Assembly: GCA_035715725.1 (NCBI GenBank)
Contig: DASTKT010000078.1
Location: 1-6,364 of the forward strand
Length of the DNA: 6,364 nt
Source of the DNA: JADGGV01 sp035715725
GTDB taxonomy: Bacteria > Gemmatimonadota > Gemmatimonadetes > Longimicrobiales > RSA9
Direction: 5' to 3'
The notes below the pieces were generated by a model. It was not told where the DNA came from, did no database searches, and worked only from the letters and a program-made list of their open reading frames with translations. Position 1 is the first letter of the stretch, and the number at the start of each line of letters is the position of its first letter. Below are positions 1-6,364 of this stretch, one piece after another. The translations under genes were made by a program, and so were the position numbers.

Positions 1-825
1 TTCGTGCAGGACGAGCGGAACCGCTGGTCGGTCGGCGCCGGTCTCGAGTGGCTCCCGGCGGGCGAGCAGGCGCGCTTCTCCTTCCGCGGCGAGGCGCACG
101 ACGGCCAGGACCGCCGCGGCTTCCGCCTCGAGCTCGCCGGCGACGCGCCGCTCGGCGCGAGTGCCGCGCTCGTCACCCTGCACGACTGGTCGCGCGACCG
201 CCGCCTCACGGCGCCGGGCGCGCCGCTCGCCGAGCTGGACCGCTCACTCCTGGGCTTCGCCTTCCGCCCGGTGCGGAGTGACCGCCTGAACGGCCTCTTC
301 AAGCTCGAGTACCGCCGCACGGTGAACCCGCTCGCCGGCACGGTGCTCGAGAACACCGTCGCCGGCACCAGCGGCCGCGACGCGCGCCTCATCGGCGCGG
401 CGGAGGCGGTGTGGGCGGTGGCGCCCGAGACCGAGATCGCCGGCCGCTACGCGATGCGCTGGACGGAGAGCGACCTCGCCACCGGCGGGCTCCAGCGCAT
501 CCGGCTCGGCGCCCACTTCGCCGGCATGCGCCTCGAGCGCGGCCTCGCCGTGGTGAGCGACCGGCTTCGCGCCCGCGTGGATGGCCGGATGCTGATGGAG
601 ACGGAGAGCGGCGCGAAGACCTGGAACGTCGCGCCGTCGCTCGCCTGGCGCCTCGACGCCCGCCTCGAGCTCGAGGCCGGGTATCGCTTCGGCGATCTCC
701 AGGACGCCGACTTCGGCGCCCGCGGCGGGCAGGGGCTCTTCGCGGCGATGTCGCTGCGCTTCACCGAGAAGTCGCTCAAGGGACCGGGGGCGTTCTGGCG
801 GGAGCGGGTGGCGCGGGAGCCGTAG
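1..825 (+). CDS. C-terminal part of an outer-membrane beta-barrel-like protein (5' partial)
   Basis: The frame is open from the first base and ends at TAG 823-825, giving 274 visible codons. The GTG at 4-6 is probably internal, since the frame is already open before it and no ribosome site can be seen. The protein shows many short stretches of alternating polar and hydrophobic residues separated by turns, for example FKLEYRRTV, AVWAVAPETEIAGRYAMRW, RLRARVDGRMLM, LAWRLDARLELEAGYRFG and GLFAAMSLRF. This is the look of amphipathic transmembrane beta strands of an outer-membrane barrel. The stretch GLFAAMSLRF resembles a barrel-closing strand ending in Phe, but it is followed by a charged tail of about 19 residues (TEKSL to REP), which is unusual for a classical C-terminal beta-signal. 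No enzymatic motif is visible. Such barrels can be the C-terminal anchors of large repeat or surface proteins, but the N-terminal part is missing, so function and family stay open. It is separated from glgE by the repeat array and is probably not in the same operon. Confidence 0.7.
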   Translation, partial: FVQDERNRWSVGAGLEWLPAGEQARFSFRGEAHDGQDRRGFRLELAGDAPLGASAALVTLHDWSRDRRLTAPGAPLAELDRSLLGFAFRPVRSDRLNGLFKLEYRRTVNPLAGTVLENTVAGTSGRDARLIGAAEAVWAVAPETEIAGRYAMRWTESDLATGGLQRIRLGAHFAGMRLERGLAVVSDRLRARVDGRMLMETESGAKTWNVAPSLAWRLDARLELEAGYRFGDLQDADFGARGGQGLFAAMSLRFTEKSLKGPGAFWRERVAREP

Positions 826-827
826 GC

Positions 828-1415
828 GGGACGGCGGGAGTCCGACGGGGTTCGGTCGTGGAGAAGATCGGTCGCGGCACGCCGTCGGGCGGATCCGTTC
901 GCGCGTCGGGCCGATGCTGCCGACCGTCGAATGCTCCCGGACGGGAATAATGGGGACGCGATCGCGTCTCGGGGGGCAGCGAACGAGTCTCGGGTGGGCG
1001 CGGTCGGGTCTCGGGGCGACCCGATCGGGCGTCCTGCGAGCCCGGTCGACTCTCATGAACACCCGGTCGACTCTCATGGACACCCGGTCGACTCTCATGG
1101 GGACGCGGAAAACCGTCAGGGGGGCTCGTACAACTCTCCGGGGGATGCGTACGCCTCTCGGGGGGACGCGTACGAGTCTCGGGGGGAGTAGTACGACTCT
1201 CGGGCGGACGCGTTCGACTCTGAGGGCGACCGGTTCGAGTCTCGGGAACGCCCGATTCGGCGTCGAAGGGCTTCGGCAAACTCTCGGGCCGGTCCGGACG
1301 ACCGTGGGATGTCGTGTGCATTTCGTGGGGGAGATCGGGAAAGTCGTCGGGGACGCCCGGTAGAGCCTCGGGGACGCCCGGATTTCTCCCCAGCGCGCCC
1401 GGACGACCGTGGGAT
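828..1415. repeat. Degenerate 21-bp tandem array, about 28 units
   Basis: Cutting the sequence every 21 bases from 828 to 1415 gives 28 units with no register shift. An approximate consensus is GGACSCGKTCG followed directly by ASTCTCGGGG. Among the 16 clearest units (954-1289), unit position 7 (G) and position 16 (T) are invariant. Positions 6 (C), 10 (C), 14-15 (TC), 17 (C) and 20 (G) are nearly so, while positions 1-5, 8-9, 12-13, 18-19 and 21 vary. The outer units (828-953 and 1311-1415) are more decayed but keep recognisable pieces, such as GGATCCGTTCG at 891-901. There are no unique spacers, so it is not CRISPR. Because 21 is a multiple of three, every frame reads as degenerate heptapeptides, which produces long spurious ORFs on both strands. 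The array fills nearly all of the space between the upstream stop codon and the glgE promoter region. Its function is unknown. Candidates are a binding array (21 bp is two helical turns), a structured 3' untranslated region, or a repeat-expansion relic. Confidence 0.85.
1038..1100. repeat. Best-conserved triplet of 21-bp units
   Basis: Three consecutive units lie at 1038-1058, 1059-1079 and 1080-1100. The second and third are identical, and the first differs from them at four of 21 positions (1, 2, 3 and 21). Each carries CCCGGTCGACTCTCATG, including the palindrome GTCGAC. This sub-block has its own variant, CATG in place of the CGGG found in most units, so it looks like a recent local duplication inside an older array. 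Confidence 0.9.
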
Positions 1416-1429
1416 CGTCCGGGCGCGCT
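1392..1429. terminator. Perfect 15-bp inverted repeat, possible terminator hairpin
   Basis: Bases 1392-1406 (AGCGCGCCCGGACGA) are exactly complementary to 1415-1429, around an 8-base loop at 1407-1414 (CCGTGGGA). Such a GC-rich stem would be very stable in RNA. It sits at the right end of the 21-bp array; its left arm and loop lie inside the last unit, and the right arm lies beyond it. It is about 40 bases before the glgE promoter candidate, so it could stop read-through from the left or insulate the glgE operon. No T-run follows on either strand, so it is not a canonical Rho-independent terminator. It could instead be a protein-binding palindrome or a structural RNA end. Confidence 0.45.
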
Positions 1430-1468
1430 CGCTTCCCGCCGTCCTCCGCCGTGACCCCCATCCCCGAT

Positions 1469-1495
1469 TTGCAATCCCTGCCCGACCCATATAAA
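1469..1495 (+). promoter_or_regulatory. Candidate sigma70-type promoter of the glgE-treS/mak operon
   Basis: This is the only AT-rich stretch in the gap. TATAAA at 1490-1495 is a good -10 candidate. TTGCAA at 1469-1474 could act as a -35 with a 15-base spacer, or TTTGCA at 1468-1473 with a 16-base spacer. Transcription would then start near 1502, giving a leader of about 40 bases before the glgE start. The -35 match is imperfect and the spacer is short, so the -10 call is stronger than the -35 call. Confidence 0.5.
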
Positions 1496-1520
1496 AGAAA
1501 GAGAGCCCCATAGCGCGGAC

Positions 1521-1526
1521 GGGAGG
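1521..1526 (+). promoter_or_regulatory. Possible ribosome binding site of glgE
   Basis: GGGAGG ends 13 bases before the ATG at 1540. The motif is strong but the spacing is longer than usual. It is the best candidate near that start. The ATG at 1548 is out of frame with the enzyme, and the next in-frame Met (residue 77) lies inside the conserved N-terminal domain, so 1540 remains the most likely start. Confidence 0.45.
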
Positions 1527-1539
1527 CGGGAACTACGGG

Positions 1540-3600
1540 ATGACGGCATGGCGAGAGGAGACGGCCCCCCCGGCGGGAGGGCCGCTGCAGGCGATCCAGA
1601 TCGAGTGCGTCGCGCCCACGGTGGACGCCGGGCGCTACGCCGCCAAGCGCGTCGTGGGCGAGGAGGTCGAGTTCGCCGCCGACGCCTTCAAGGACGGGCA
1701 CGACCTCCTCGCCGCCCGGCTCCTCTGCTGCCCCCCGGGCGAGGGGAGCTGGCGCGCGGCCCCGATGGGGTACGTCTTCGACGACGACCGCTGGTACGCC
1801 AGGGTCGTGGTGGACCGGGTCGGCACCTGGCGCTTTACGGTCGAGGCGTGGGTGGACGAGTTCGGCACCTGGCGGGCCGAGCTCGAGAAGAAGGTCGCGG
1901 CGGGGCAGGACGTGGCGAGCGAGCTCCTCGAGGGGGCCGAGATGGTCCACCGCGCCGTCCCCCACGCGCGCGGCGAGGAGTTCCAGCGGCTCGCCGCGGC
2001 GGCCGCGATCCTGGGCGACCCCGGGATGGCGCGCGAGGAGCGGGTGCACGCCGCCCTCTCGGCCGAGCTCCTGCAGCTCATGGAGCAGCACGGCCGGCGG
2101 CCCGGCCTCAGCCGCGCCGAGCGCGAGTACGTCCTCCGCGTGGACCCGCCGCAGGCGGCCTTCGCCGCCTGGTACGAGTTCTTCCCGCGCTCGACCAGTC
2201 CCACGATCGGCCAGCACGGCACCTTCCGCGACGCCGCCGGCTTCCTCCAGCGGGTCGCCGCGATGGGATTCGACACGGTCTATCTTCCGCCCATCCACCC
2301 GATCGGTCACGCGCACCGGAAGGGGCGGAACAACGCCCTCGTCGCCGAGCCGGGCGACGTGGGGAGCCCGTGGGCGATCGGCAACGAGGACGGCGGCCAC
2401 GATGCCGTGAATCCGGCGCTCGGCACGATCGAGGACTTCGATGCCTTCGTGGCCGAGGCCACCCGGCTCGGGATCATGGTGGCGCTCGACTACGCCCTCC
2501 AGTGCTCGCCCGACCACCCGTGGGTGCGGGAGCACCCGGAGTGGTTCTTCGTCCGACCCGACGGCACGATCAAGTACGCCGAGAATCCGCCGAAGAAGTA
2601 CGAGGACATCTACCCGCTCAACTTCTGGTGCGACGACCGCCAGGGGCTCTGGGACGCCTGCCGCGACGTGCTGCTGTTCTGGATCGCGCACGGGGTGCGG
2701 GTCTTCCGGGTGGACAACCCGCACACGAAGCCGTTCGCGTTCTGGGAGTGGATCATCGCCGAGGTGCACCGGCGCCACCCCGACGTCGTCTTCCTGGCCG
2801 AGGCGTTCACGCGGCCGAAGCGCATGAAGAACCTCGCCAAGCTGGGGTTCACCCAGAGCTACACCTACTTCACCTGGCGCAACACCGTGCCCGAGCTGGT
2901 GAGCTACGTCGCCGAGCTCACGGCGACGCCGGTGGCCGAGTACATGCGCGGGAACCTCTTCGCCAACACGCCCGACATCCTGCACGAGTTCCTCCAGAAG
3001 GGCGGACTGCCGGCGTTCCGGATCCGGCACCTCCTCGCCGCGACGCTGCTGCCGGTCTACGGCATCTACAGCGGCTTCGAGCTGGGCGAGAACGTCCCGC
3101 TGCGGGAGGGAAGCGAGGAGTACCTCGACAGCGAGAAATACGAGGTGCGCCAGCGCGACTGGGACGCGCCCGGCAACCTCGCCGCGGAGATCGCCGCGGT
3201 GAACCGGATCCGGCGCGAGAACCCTGCGCTCCAGCTCTACCGCAACATCAGGTTCCATCCGGGCGGTGACGAGCGCGTGATCTGCTACACGAAGCTGCGC
3301 TGGGGGAACGATCTCCTCATCGCCGTGTCGACCGATCCGCATGCCGTGATCGAGGCCGACCTGCCCGTGCCGCGCGCGGCGCTCGGCTTCCCGCCGGCGG
3401 CGCCGGTGATGGTGGAGGAGCTCCTGGGCGGGGAGCAGGCGACGTGGAACGGCCCGACGCAGCCGGTGCGGTTCGACCCGGCGGGGCGGGTGGGCTACGT
3501 CTGGCGGATCGTGCGGGAAGCGACCCCCGAGGGACTCGCGCCGGCCCAGCCCGCGCGCGCGGCGGCCGACGCGACCATTGAGCGGGAGGACCTGGAGTGA
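1540..3600 (+). CDS. glgE: Alpha-1,4-glucan:maltose-1-phosphate maltosyltransferase (GlgE, GH13_3)
   Basis: This cytoplasmic enzyme transfers maltosyl units from alpha-maltose 1-phosphate to the non-reducing end of alpha-1,4-glucans, the polymerising step of the GlgE pathway. The 686 residues match the usual family length. Residues about 17-200 form the N-terminal beta-sandwich/helical domain typical of GlgE (DUF3416-like), with the stretch GEEVEFAADAFKDGHD. The GH13 barrel begins near FAAWYEFFPRS (about 208) and carries family signatures HRKGRNN, LDYALQCSPDHPWVREHPEW and NPPKKYEDIYPLNFW. The catalytic residues, by comparison with the known family layout, are nucleophile D392 (FRVDNPHTKP), acid/base E421 (FLAEAFTRPK) and transition-state stabiliser D479 (NTPDIL). 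The stretch YSGFELGENVP and LDSEKYEVRQRDWD follow, then a C-terminal beta domain. The last 20 or so residues are an Ala-rich, poorly conserved-looking tail. The stop codon overlaps the GTG start of the treS/mak gene. All key residues are present, so it should be active. Confidence 0.97.
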   Translation: MTAWREETAPPAGGPLQAIQIECVAPTVDAGRYAAKRVVGEEVEFAADAFKDGHDLLAARLLCCPPGEGSWRAAPMGYVFDDDRWYARVVVDRVGTWRFTVEAWVDEFGTWRAELEKKVAAGQDVASELLEGAEMVHRAVPHARGEEFQRLAAAAAILGDPGMAREERVHAALSAELLQLMEQHGRRPGLSRAEREYVLRVDPPQAAFAAWYEFFPRSTSPTIGQHGTFRDAAGFLQRVAAMGFDTVYLPPIHPIGHAHRKGRNNALVAEPGDVGSPWAIGNEDGGHDAVNPALGTIEDFDAFVAEATRLGIMVALDYALQCSPDHPWVREHPEWFFVRPDGTIKYAENPPKKYEDIYPLNFWCDDRQGLWDACRDVLLFWIAHGVRVFRVDNPHTKPFAFWEWIIAEVHRRHPDVVFLAEAFTRPKRMKNLAKLGFTQSYTYFTWRNTVPELVSYVAELTATPVAEYMRGNLFANTPDILHEFLQKGGLPAFRIRHLLAATLLPVYGIYSGFELGENVPLREGSEEYLDSEKYEVRQRDWDAPGNLAAEIAAVNRIRRENPALQLYRNIRFHPGGDERVICYTKLRWGNDLLIAVSTDPHAVIEADLPVPRAALGFPPAAPVMVEELLGGEQATWNGPTQPVRFDPAGRVGYVWRIVREATPEGLAPAQPARAAADATIEREDLE
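3584..3590 (+). promoter_or_regulatory. Ribosome binding site deciding the GTG start of treS/mak
   Basis: GGGAGGA lies inside the end of glgE, with six bases before GTG 3597-3599. The strong match and ideal spacing support the GTG start and translational coupling with glgE. Confidence 0.8.
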
Positions 3601-6364
3601 GCGCAGAGCCGGAGTTCGCGGTCGAGGGCGCCGTCGAGGGCGGCACCGACGCCGGGACGGAGTGGTACAAGGACGCCATCATCTACCAGGTGCACGTTCG
3701 CGCCTACAAGGACTCGAACGCCGACGGGATCGGCGATTTCGCCGGCCTGACCGAGCAGCTCGACTACCTGCAGGACCTGGGCGTCACGGCGATCTGGCTC
3801 CTGCCGTTCTACCCCTCGCCGCTCCGGGACGACGGCTACGACATCGCCGACTACACCGACGTTAACGCCATCTACGGCTCGCTCGAGGAGTTCAAGACCT
3901 TCCTCGACGAGGCGCACCGGCGCGGGCTCCGGGTCATCACCGAGCTGGTGCTCAACCACACCTCCGACCAGCACCAGTGGTTCCGCGCCGCCCGCCGCGC
4001 GGCGCCCGGCGATCCGGCGCGCGCGTTCTACGTCTGGAGCGAGACGAACCAGAAGTACCAGGACGTCCGGATCATCTTCAAGGACTTCGAGCGCTCCAAC
4101 TGGACCTGGGACGCGGAGGCGAACGCCTACTACTGGCACCGCTTCTACGCCCACCAGCCCGATCTCAACTTCGACAACCCCGCGGTGCACCGCGCGCTCG
4201 AGCGGATCTTCGACTTCTGGATCGAGCTCGGCGTGGACGGCTTCCGGCTCGACGCGATCCCGTATCTCTACGAGCGCGAGGGGACGAGCAGCGAGAACCT
4301 CCCCGAGACGCACGAGTACATCAAGCAGCTCCGGGCCTACGTGGACGCGAAGTCGGGCGGCAGCATCATGCTCCTCGCCGAAGCGAACATGTGGCCCGAT
4401 GAGGCGGTGCAGTACTTCGGCGACGGGGACGAGTGCCACATGGCGTTCCACTTCCCCGTCATGCCGCGGCTCTACATGGCGGTGCAGATGGAGGACCGCT
4501 ACCCGATCATCGACATCCTCCAGCAGACCCCGGCGATCCCGCCGATCTGCCAGTGGGCGACCTTCCTGCGGAACCACGACGAGCTGACGCTCGAGATGGT
4601 CACCGACGAGGACCGCGACTACATGTACCGGGTCTACGCCCACGACCCGCAGGCCCGTATCAACCTCGGCATCCGCCGCCGGCTCGCGCCGCTGATGGGG
4701 AACAACCGGCGCCGGATCGAGCTGATGAACGCGCTCCTCTTCTCGCTGCCGGGGACGCCGATCATCTACTACGGCGACGAGATCGGGATGGGCGACAACA
4801 TCTACCTCGGCGACCGCAACGGCGTCCGGACGCCGATGCAGTGGAGCGGCGACCGGAACGCCGGCTTCAGCCGCGCCAACCCGCAGCGGCTCTACTTCCC
4901 GGTGATCATCGACCCCGAGTACCACTACGAGGCGGTGAACGTCGAGGCCCAGCAGAACAATCCGCAGTCACTGCTCTGGTGGATGAAGCGGATCATCGCG
5001 CTCCGGAAGCAGCACCGGGCATTCGGGCGGGGGACGATCGAGTTCCTCCATCCGGACAATCCGCGGGTGCTGGCGTTCGTGCGGGAGTACGAGGAGGAGC
5101 GGATCCTCGTCGTCGTGAACCTCTCGCGCTTCGCCCAGATCGCCCAGCTCGACCTCTCGGCCTACGCGGGCCTCGTCCCGGTCGAGATGTTCGGGCGCAC
5201 GCCGTTTCCGGCGGTGACCGACCAGCCCTACTCGGTGACGCTCGCCCCGCACGTCTTCTACTGGTTCAGCCTCGAGCGCGCGGGCGGACGGCGGCACGCG
5301 GAGACGGCCGGTGCGCCGACGATCCGGCTCCGCGGCCGCTGGCTGGACGCGCTGCGCGGCCGCGACCGCGAGCGGCTCGAGGAGGTGCTCGGCGACCACG
5401 TCCTCGCCGCGCGGTGGTTCCGCAGCAAGGCGCGCGAGGTGGCGCGCGTGGATCTGGTGGACGCCGTCCGCATCCCCTGCGGCGGCGACGAGGCGCTCTT
5501 CTGCTTCGTGGACGTGCGGTTCATCGACGGGGAGGACGAGACCTACGTCGTCCCGCTCGCCTTCGCCACCGGGGAGCGGGCGCGCACGGTGGCCGAGCAG
5601 CCGCGGGCGCTGGTCGCGCACGTGGCGACCGGCAGCGGCGAGCCCGCCGTCCTCTACGACGCGCTCTGGGACGAGGCGGCCGCGGGCGAGCTGGTCGATG
5701 CCGTCGCGCACGGCGGCCGCTGCCGCGGCGAGGCGGGGGACGTGATCGCGACCCGGACGCGCGCCCTCGCCGATCTCCCGGCGCTGGCCACGGTGGACGG
5801 CAGGCCAACGGTGACGGTCCTGCGCGGCGAGCAGAGCAACACATCGCTCCTCATCGGCGAGCGGATCCTCATGAAGGTGATCCGCAAGGTCGAGCCCGGC
5901 ATCAACCCCGAGCTCGAGATCGGCCGCTTCCTCGCGCAGCAGCCCGGCTACCAGGGCGCCCCCAAGCTCCTCGGCGCGCTCGAGTACCGGCGCGGGCGCG
6001 AGGACCCGGCCACGCTCGCCACGCTGCACGAGTTCGTGCCGAGCGAGGGGGACGCGTGGAGCTACACGGTGGACGAGCTGGGCCGCTACTTCGAGCGCGT
6101 CCTCGCGCGGCAGGCGGGGACACTGCCCGAGATCCCGGAGGCGCCCGCCACCGATCGCGTCGCGCGCGAGGTGCCGCCGGAGGTTCAGGAGCTGCTGGGC
6201 GGCTATCTGGGGCGCGTGCGGCGCCTCGGGCAGCGCACGGCGGAGATGCACCGCGCCCTCGCCAACGCGGTGGACGCGCCGGCCTTCACGCCGGAGCCGA
6301 TCGTGGCGCACTACCGACGCGGCCGCGTCGAATCGTTCCGCAACCTGGTGCGCTCGAGCTTCCT
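3597..6364 (+). CDS. treS: Trehalose synthase fused to maltokinase (TreS-Mak/Pep2), 3' partial
   Basis: This bifunctional enzyme interconverts trehalose and maltose (TreS, GH13_16) and phosphorylates maltose with ATP to maltose 1-phosphate, the GlgE substrate. The GTG start gives 922 complete codons and the frame is still open at the window edge; related fusions are about 1,100 residues. The TreS barrel begins at W23 (WYKDAIIYQVHVRAYKD), then DSNADGIGDF, DDGYDIADYTDVN and VLNHTSDQHQWF. The catalytic residues are nucleophile D219 (GFRLDAIPYL), acid/base E262 (LLAEANMWP) and stabiliser D328 (LRNHDELTLEM). YYGDEIGMGDN and the GVRTPMQW motif also match the family. The TreS beta domain ends near residue 561 (HVFYWFSLE). 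The kinase N-terminal cap follows from about 582, with RWFRSKAR at 606-613. The ATP-binding segment has QSNTS at 746-750, K760 in LMKVIRK and then EPGINPELEIGRFL. The kinase catalytic Asp region lies past the edge, so activity of that half cannot be judged. It overlaps glgE by four bases and is surely co-transcribed with it. Confidence 0.96.
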   Translation, partial: MSAEPEFAVEGAVEGGTDAGTEWYKDAIIYQVHVRAYKDSNADGIGDFAGLTEQLDYLQDLGVTAIWLLPFYPSPLRDDGYDIADYTDVNAIYGSLEEFKTFLDEAHRRGLRVITELVLNHTSDQHQWFRAARRAAPGDPARAFYVWSETNQKYQDVRIIFKDFERSNWTWDAEANAYYWHRFYAHQPDLNFDNPAVHRALERIFDFWIELGVDGFRLDAIPYLYEREGTSSENLPETHEYIKQLRAYVDAKSGGSIMLLAEANMWPDEAVQYFGDGDECHMAFHFPVMPRLYMAVQMEDRYPIIDILQQTPAIPPICQWATFLRNHDELTLEMVTDEDRDYMYRVYAHDPQARINLGIRRRLAPLMGNNRRRIELMNALLFSLPGTPIIYYGDEIGMGDNIYLGDRNGVRTPMQWSGDRNAGFSRANPQRLYFPVIIDPEYHYEAVNVEAQQNNPQSLLWWMKRIIALRKQHRAFGRGTIEFLHPDNPRVLAFVREYEEERILVVVNLSRFAQIAQLDLSAYAGLVPVEMFGRTPFPAVTDQPYSVTLAPHVFYWFSLERAGGRRHAETAGAPTIRLRGRWLDALRGRDRERLEEVLGDHVLAARWFRSKAREVARVDLVDAVRIPCGGDEALFCFVDVRFIDGEDETYVVPLAFATGERARTVAEQPRALVAHVATGSGEPAVLYDALWDEAAAGELVDAVAHGGRCRGEAGDVIATRTRALADLPALATVDGRPTVTVLRGEQSNTSLLIGERILMKVIRKVEPGINPELEIGRFLAQQPGYQGAPKLLGALEYRRGREDPATLATLHEFVPSEGDAWSYTVDELGRYFERVLARQAGTLPEIPEAPATDRVAREVPPEVQELLGGYLGRVRRLGQRTAEMHRALANAVDAPAFTPEPIVAHYRRGRVESFRNLVRSSF

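Noticed and set aside
914..1363. A 149-codon plus-strand open frame over the array
   Set aside because: No ribosome site precedes the ATG. The heptad pattern follows automatically from a 21-base repeat, and there is no similarity to a known protein that I can see. It is treated as part of the repeat.
954..1415. CRISPR array
   Set aside because: Units are directly adjacent with no unique spacers, they are degenerate, and no cas genes are nearby.
954..1415. Replication origin iterons (the unit length of about 21 bp fits)
   Set aside because: There is no rep or dnaA gene, no AT-rich unwinding region beside the array, and no DnaA-box match. The flanking genes are chromosomal metabolism and membrane genes.
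1451..1475. Sigma54-type promoter using TTTGCA as the -12 element
   Set aside because: The required GG at the -24 spacing is absent; the corresponding bases are CA.
244..3342. A 1032-codon open frame on the minus strand, running across three regions
   Set aside because: It is antisense to the clear GlgE gene and crosses the repeat array. Its composition (Arg, Val, Glu, Leu, Pro-rich with no domain motifs) is typical of the antisense shadow of GC-rich coding DNA.
3495..4925. A 476-codon minus-strand open frame opposite treS/mak
   Set aside because: It is fully antisense to a gene with intact GH13 catalytic motifs. It has no recognisable motif and is explained by GC-rich third positions.
4968..6311. 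A 447-codon minus-strand open frame opposite the TreS/kinase junction
   Set aside because: It is antisense shadow of the fused gene, whose kinase signatures (QSNTS, LMKVIRK) are clear on the plus strand.

Overview
The window is very GC-rich bacterial DNA with dense coding and strong G/C preference at third codon positions. An outer-membrane beta-barrel-like protein at the left edge points to a Gram-negative (diderm) lineage. High-GC groups such as myxobacteria/deltaproteobacteria or Rokubacteria/Methylomirabilota-like lineages would fit, but this placement is inference and nothing in the window fixes the taxon.

Layout, all on the + strand: (1) 1-825 is the 3' part of a gene for a barrel-like outer-membrane protein. 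(2) 826-1539 is a 714-base gap without a convincing gene. About 828-1415 of it is a degenerate tandem array of 21-bp units, roughly 28 in strict register, starting just after the upstream stop codon. The array ends in a perfect 15-bp hairpin at 1392-1429. An isolated AT-rich promoter-like segment at about 1469-1495 follows. (3) 1540-3600 is a complete glgE, the GH13_3 maltosyltransferase that uses maltose 1-phosphate. (4) 3597 to the window end is the 5' part of a treS-maltokinase (treS/mak or pep2) fusion, read for 922 codons and cut by the edge before the kinase catalytic centre.

The last two genes form a translationally coupled pair with a 4-base GTGA overlap. Together they encode the core of the GlgE pathway: trehalose is isomerised to maltose (TreS), maltose is phosphorylated by ATP to maltose 1-phosphate (Mak), and GlgE adds the maltosyl unit to an alpha-1,4-glucan. 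A branching enzyme gene (glgB) would be expected next, outside the window. The enzymes are textbook members of their families. The unexplained element is the 21-bp array between the membrane-protein gene and the glucan operon.
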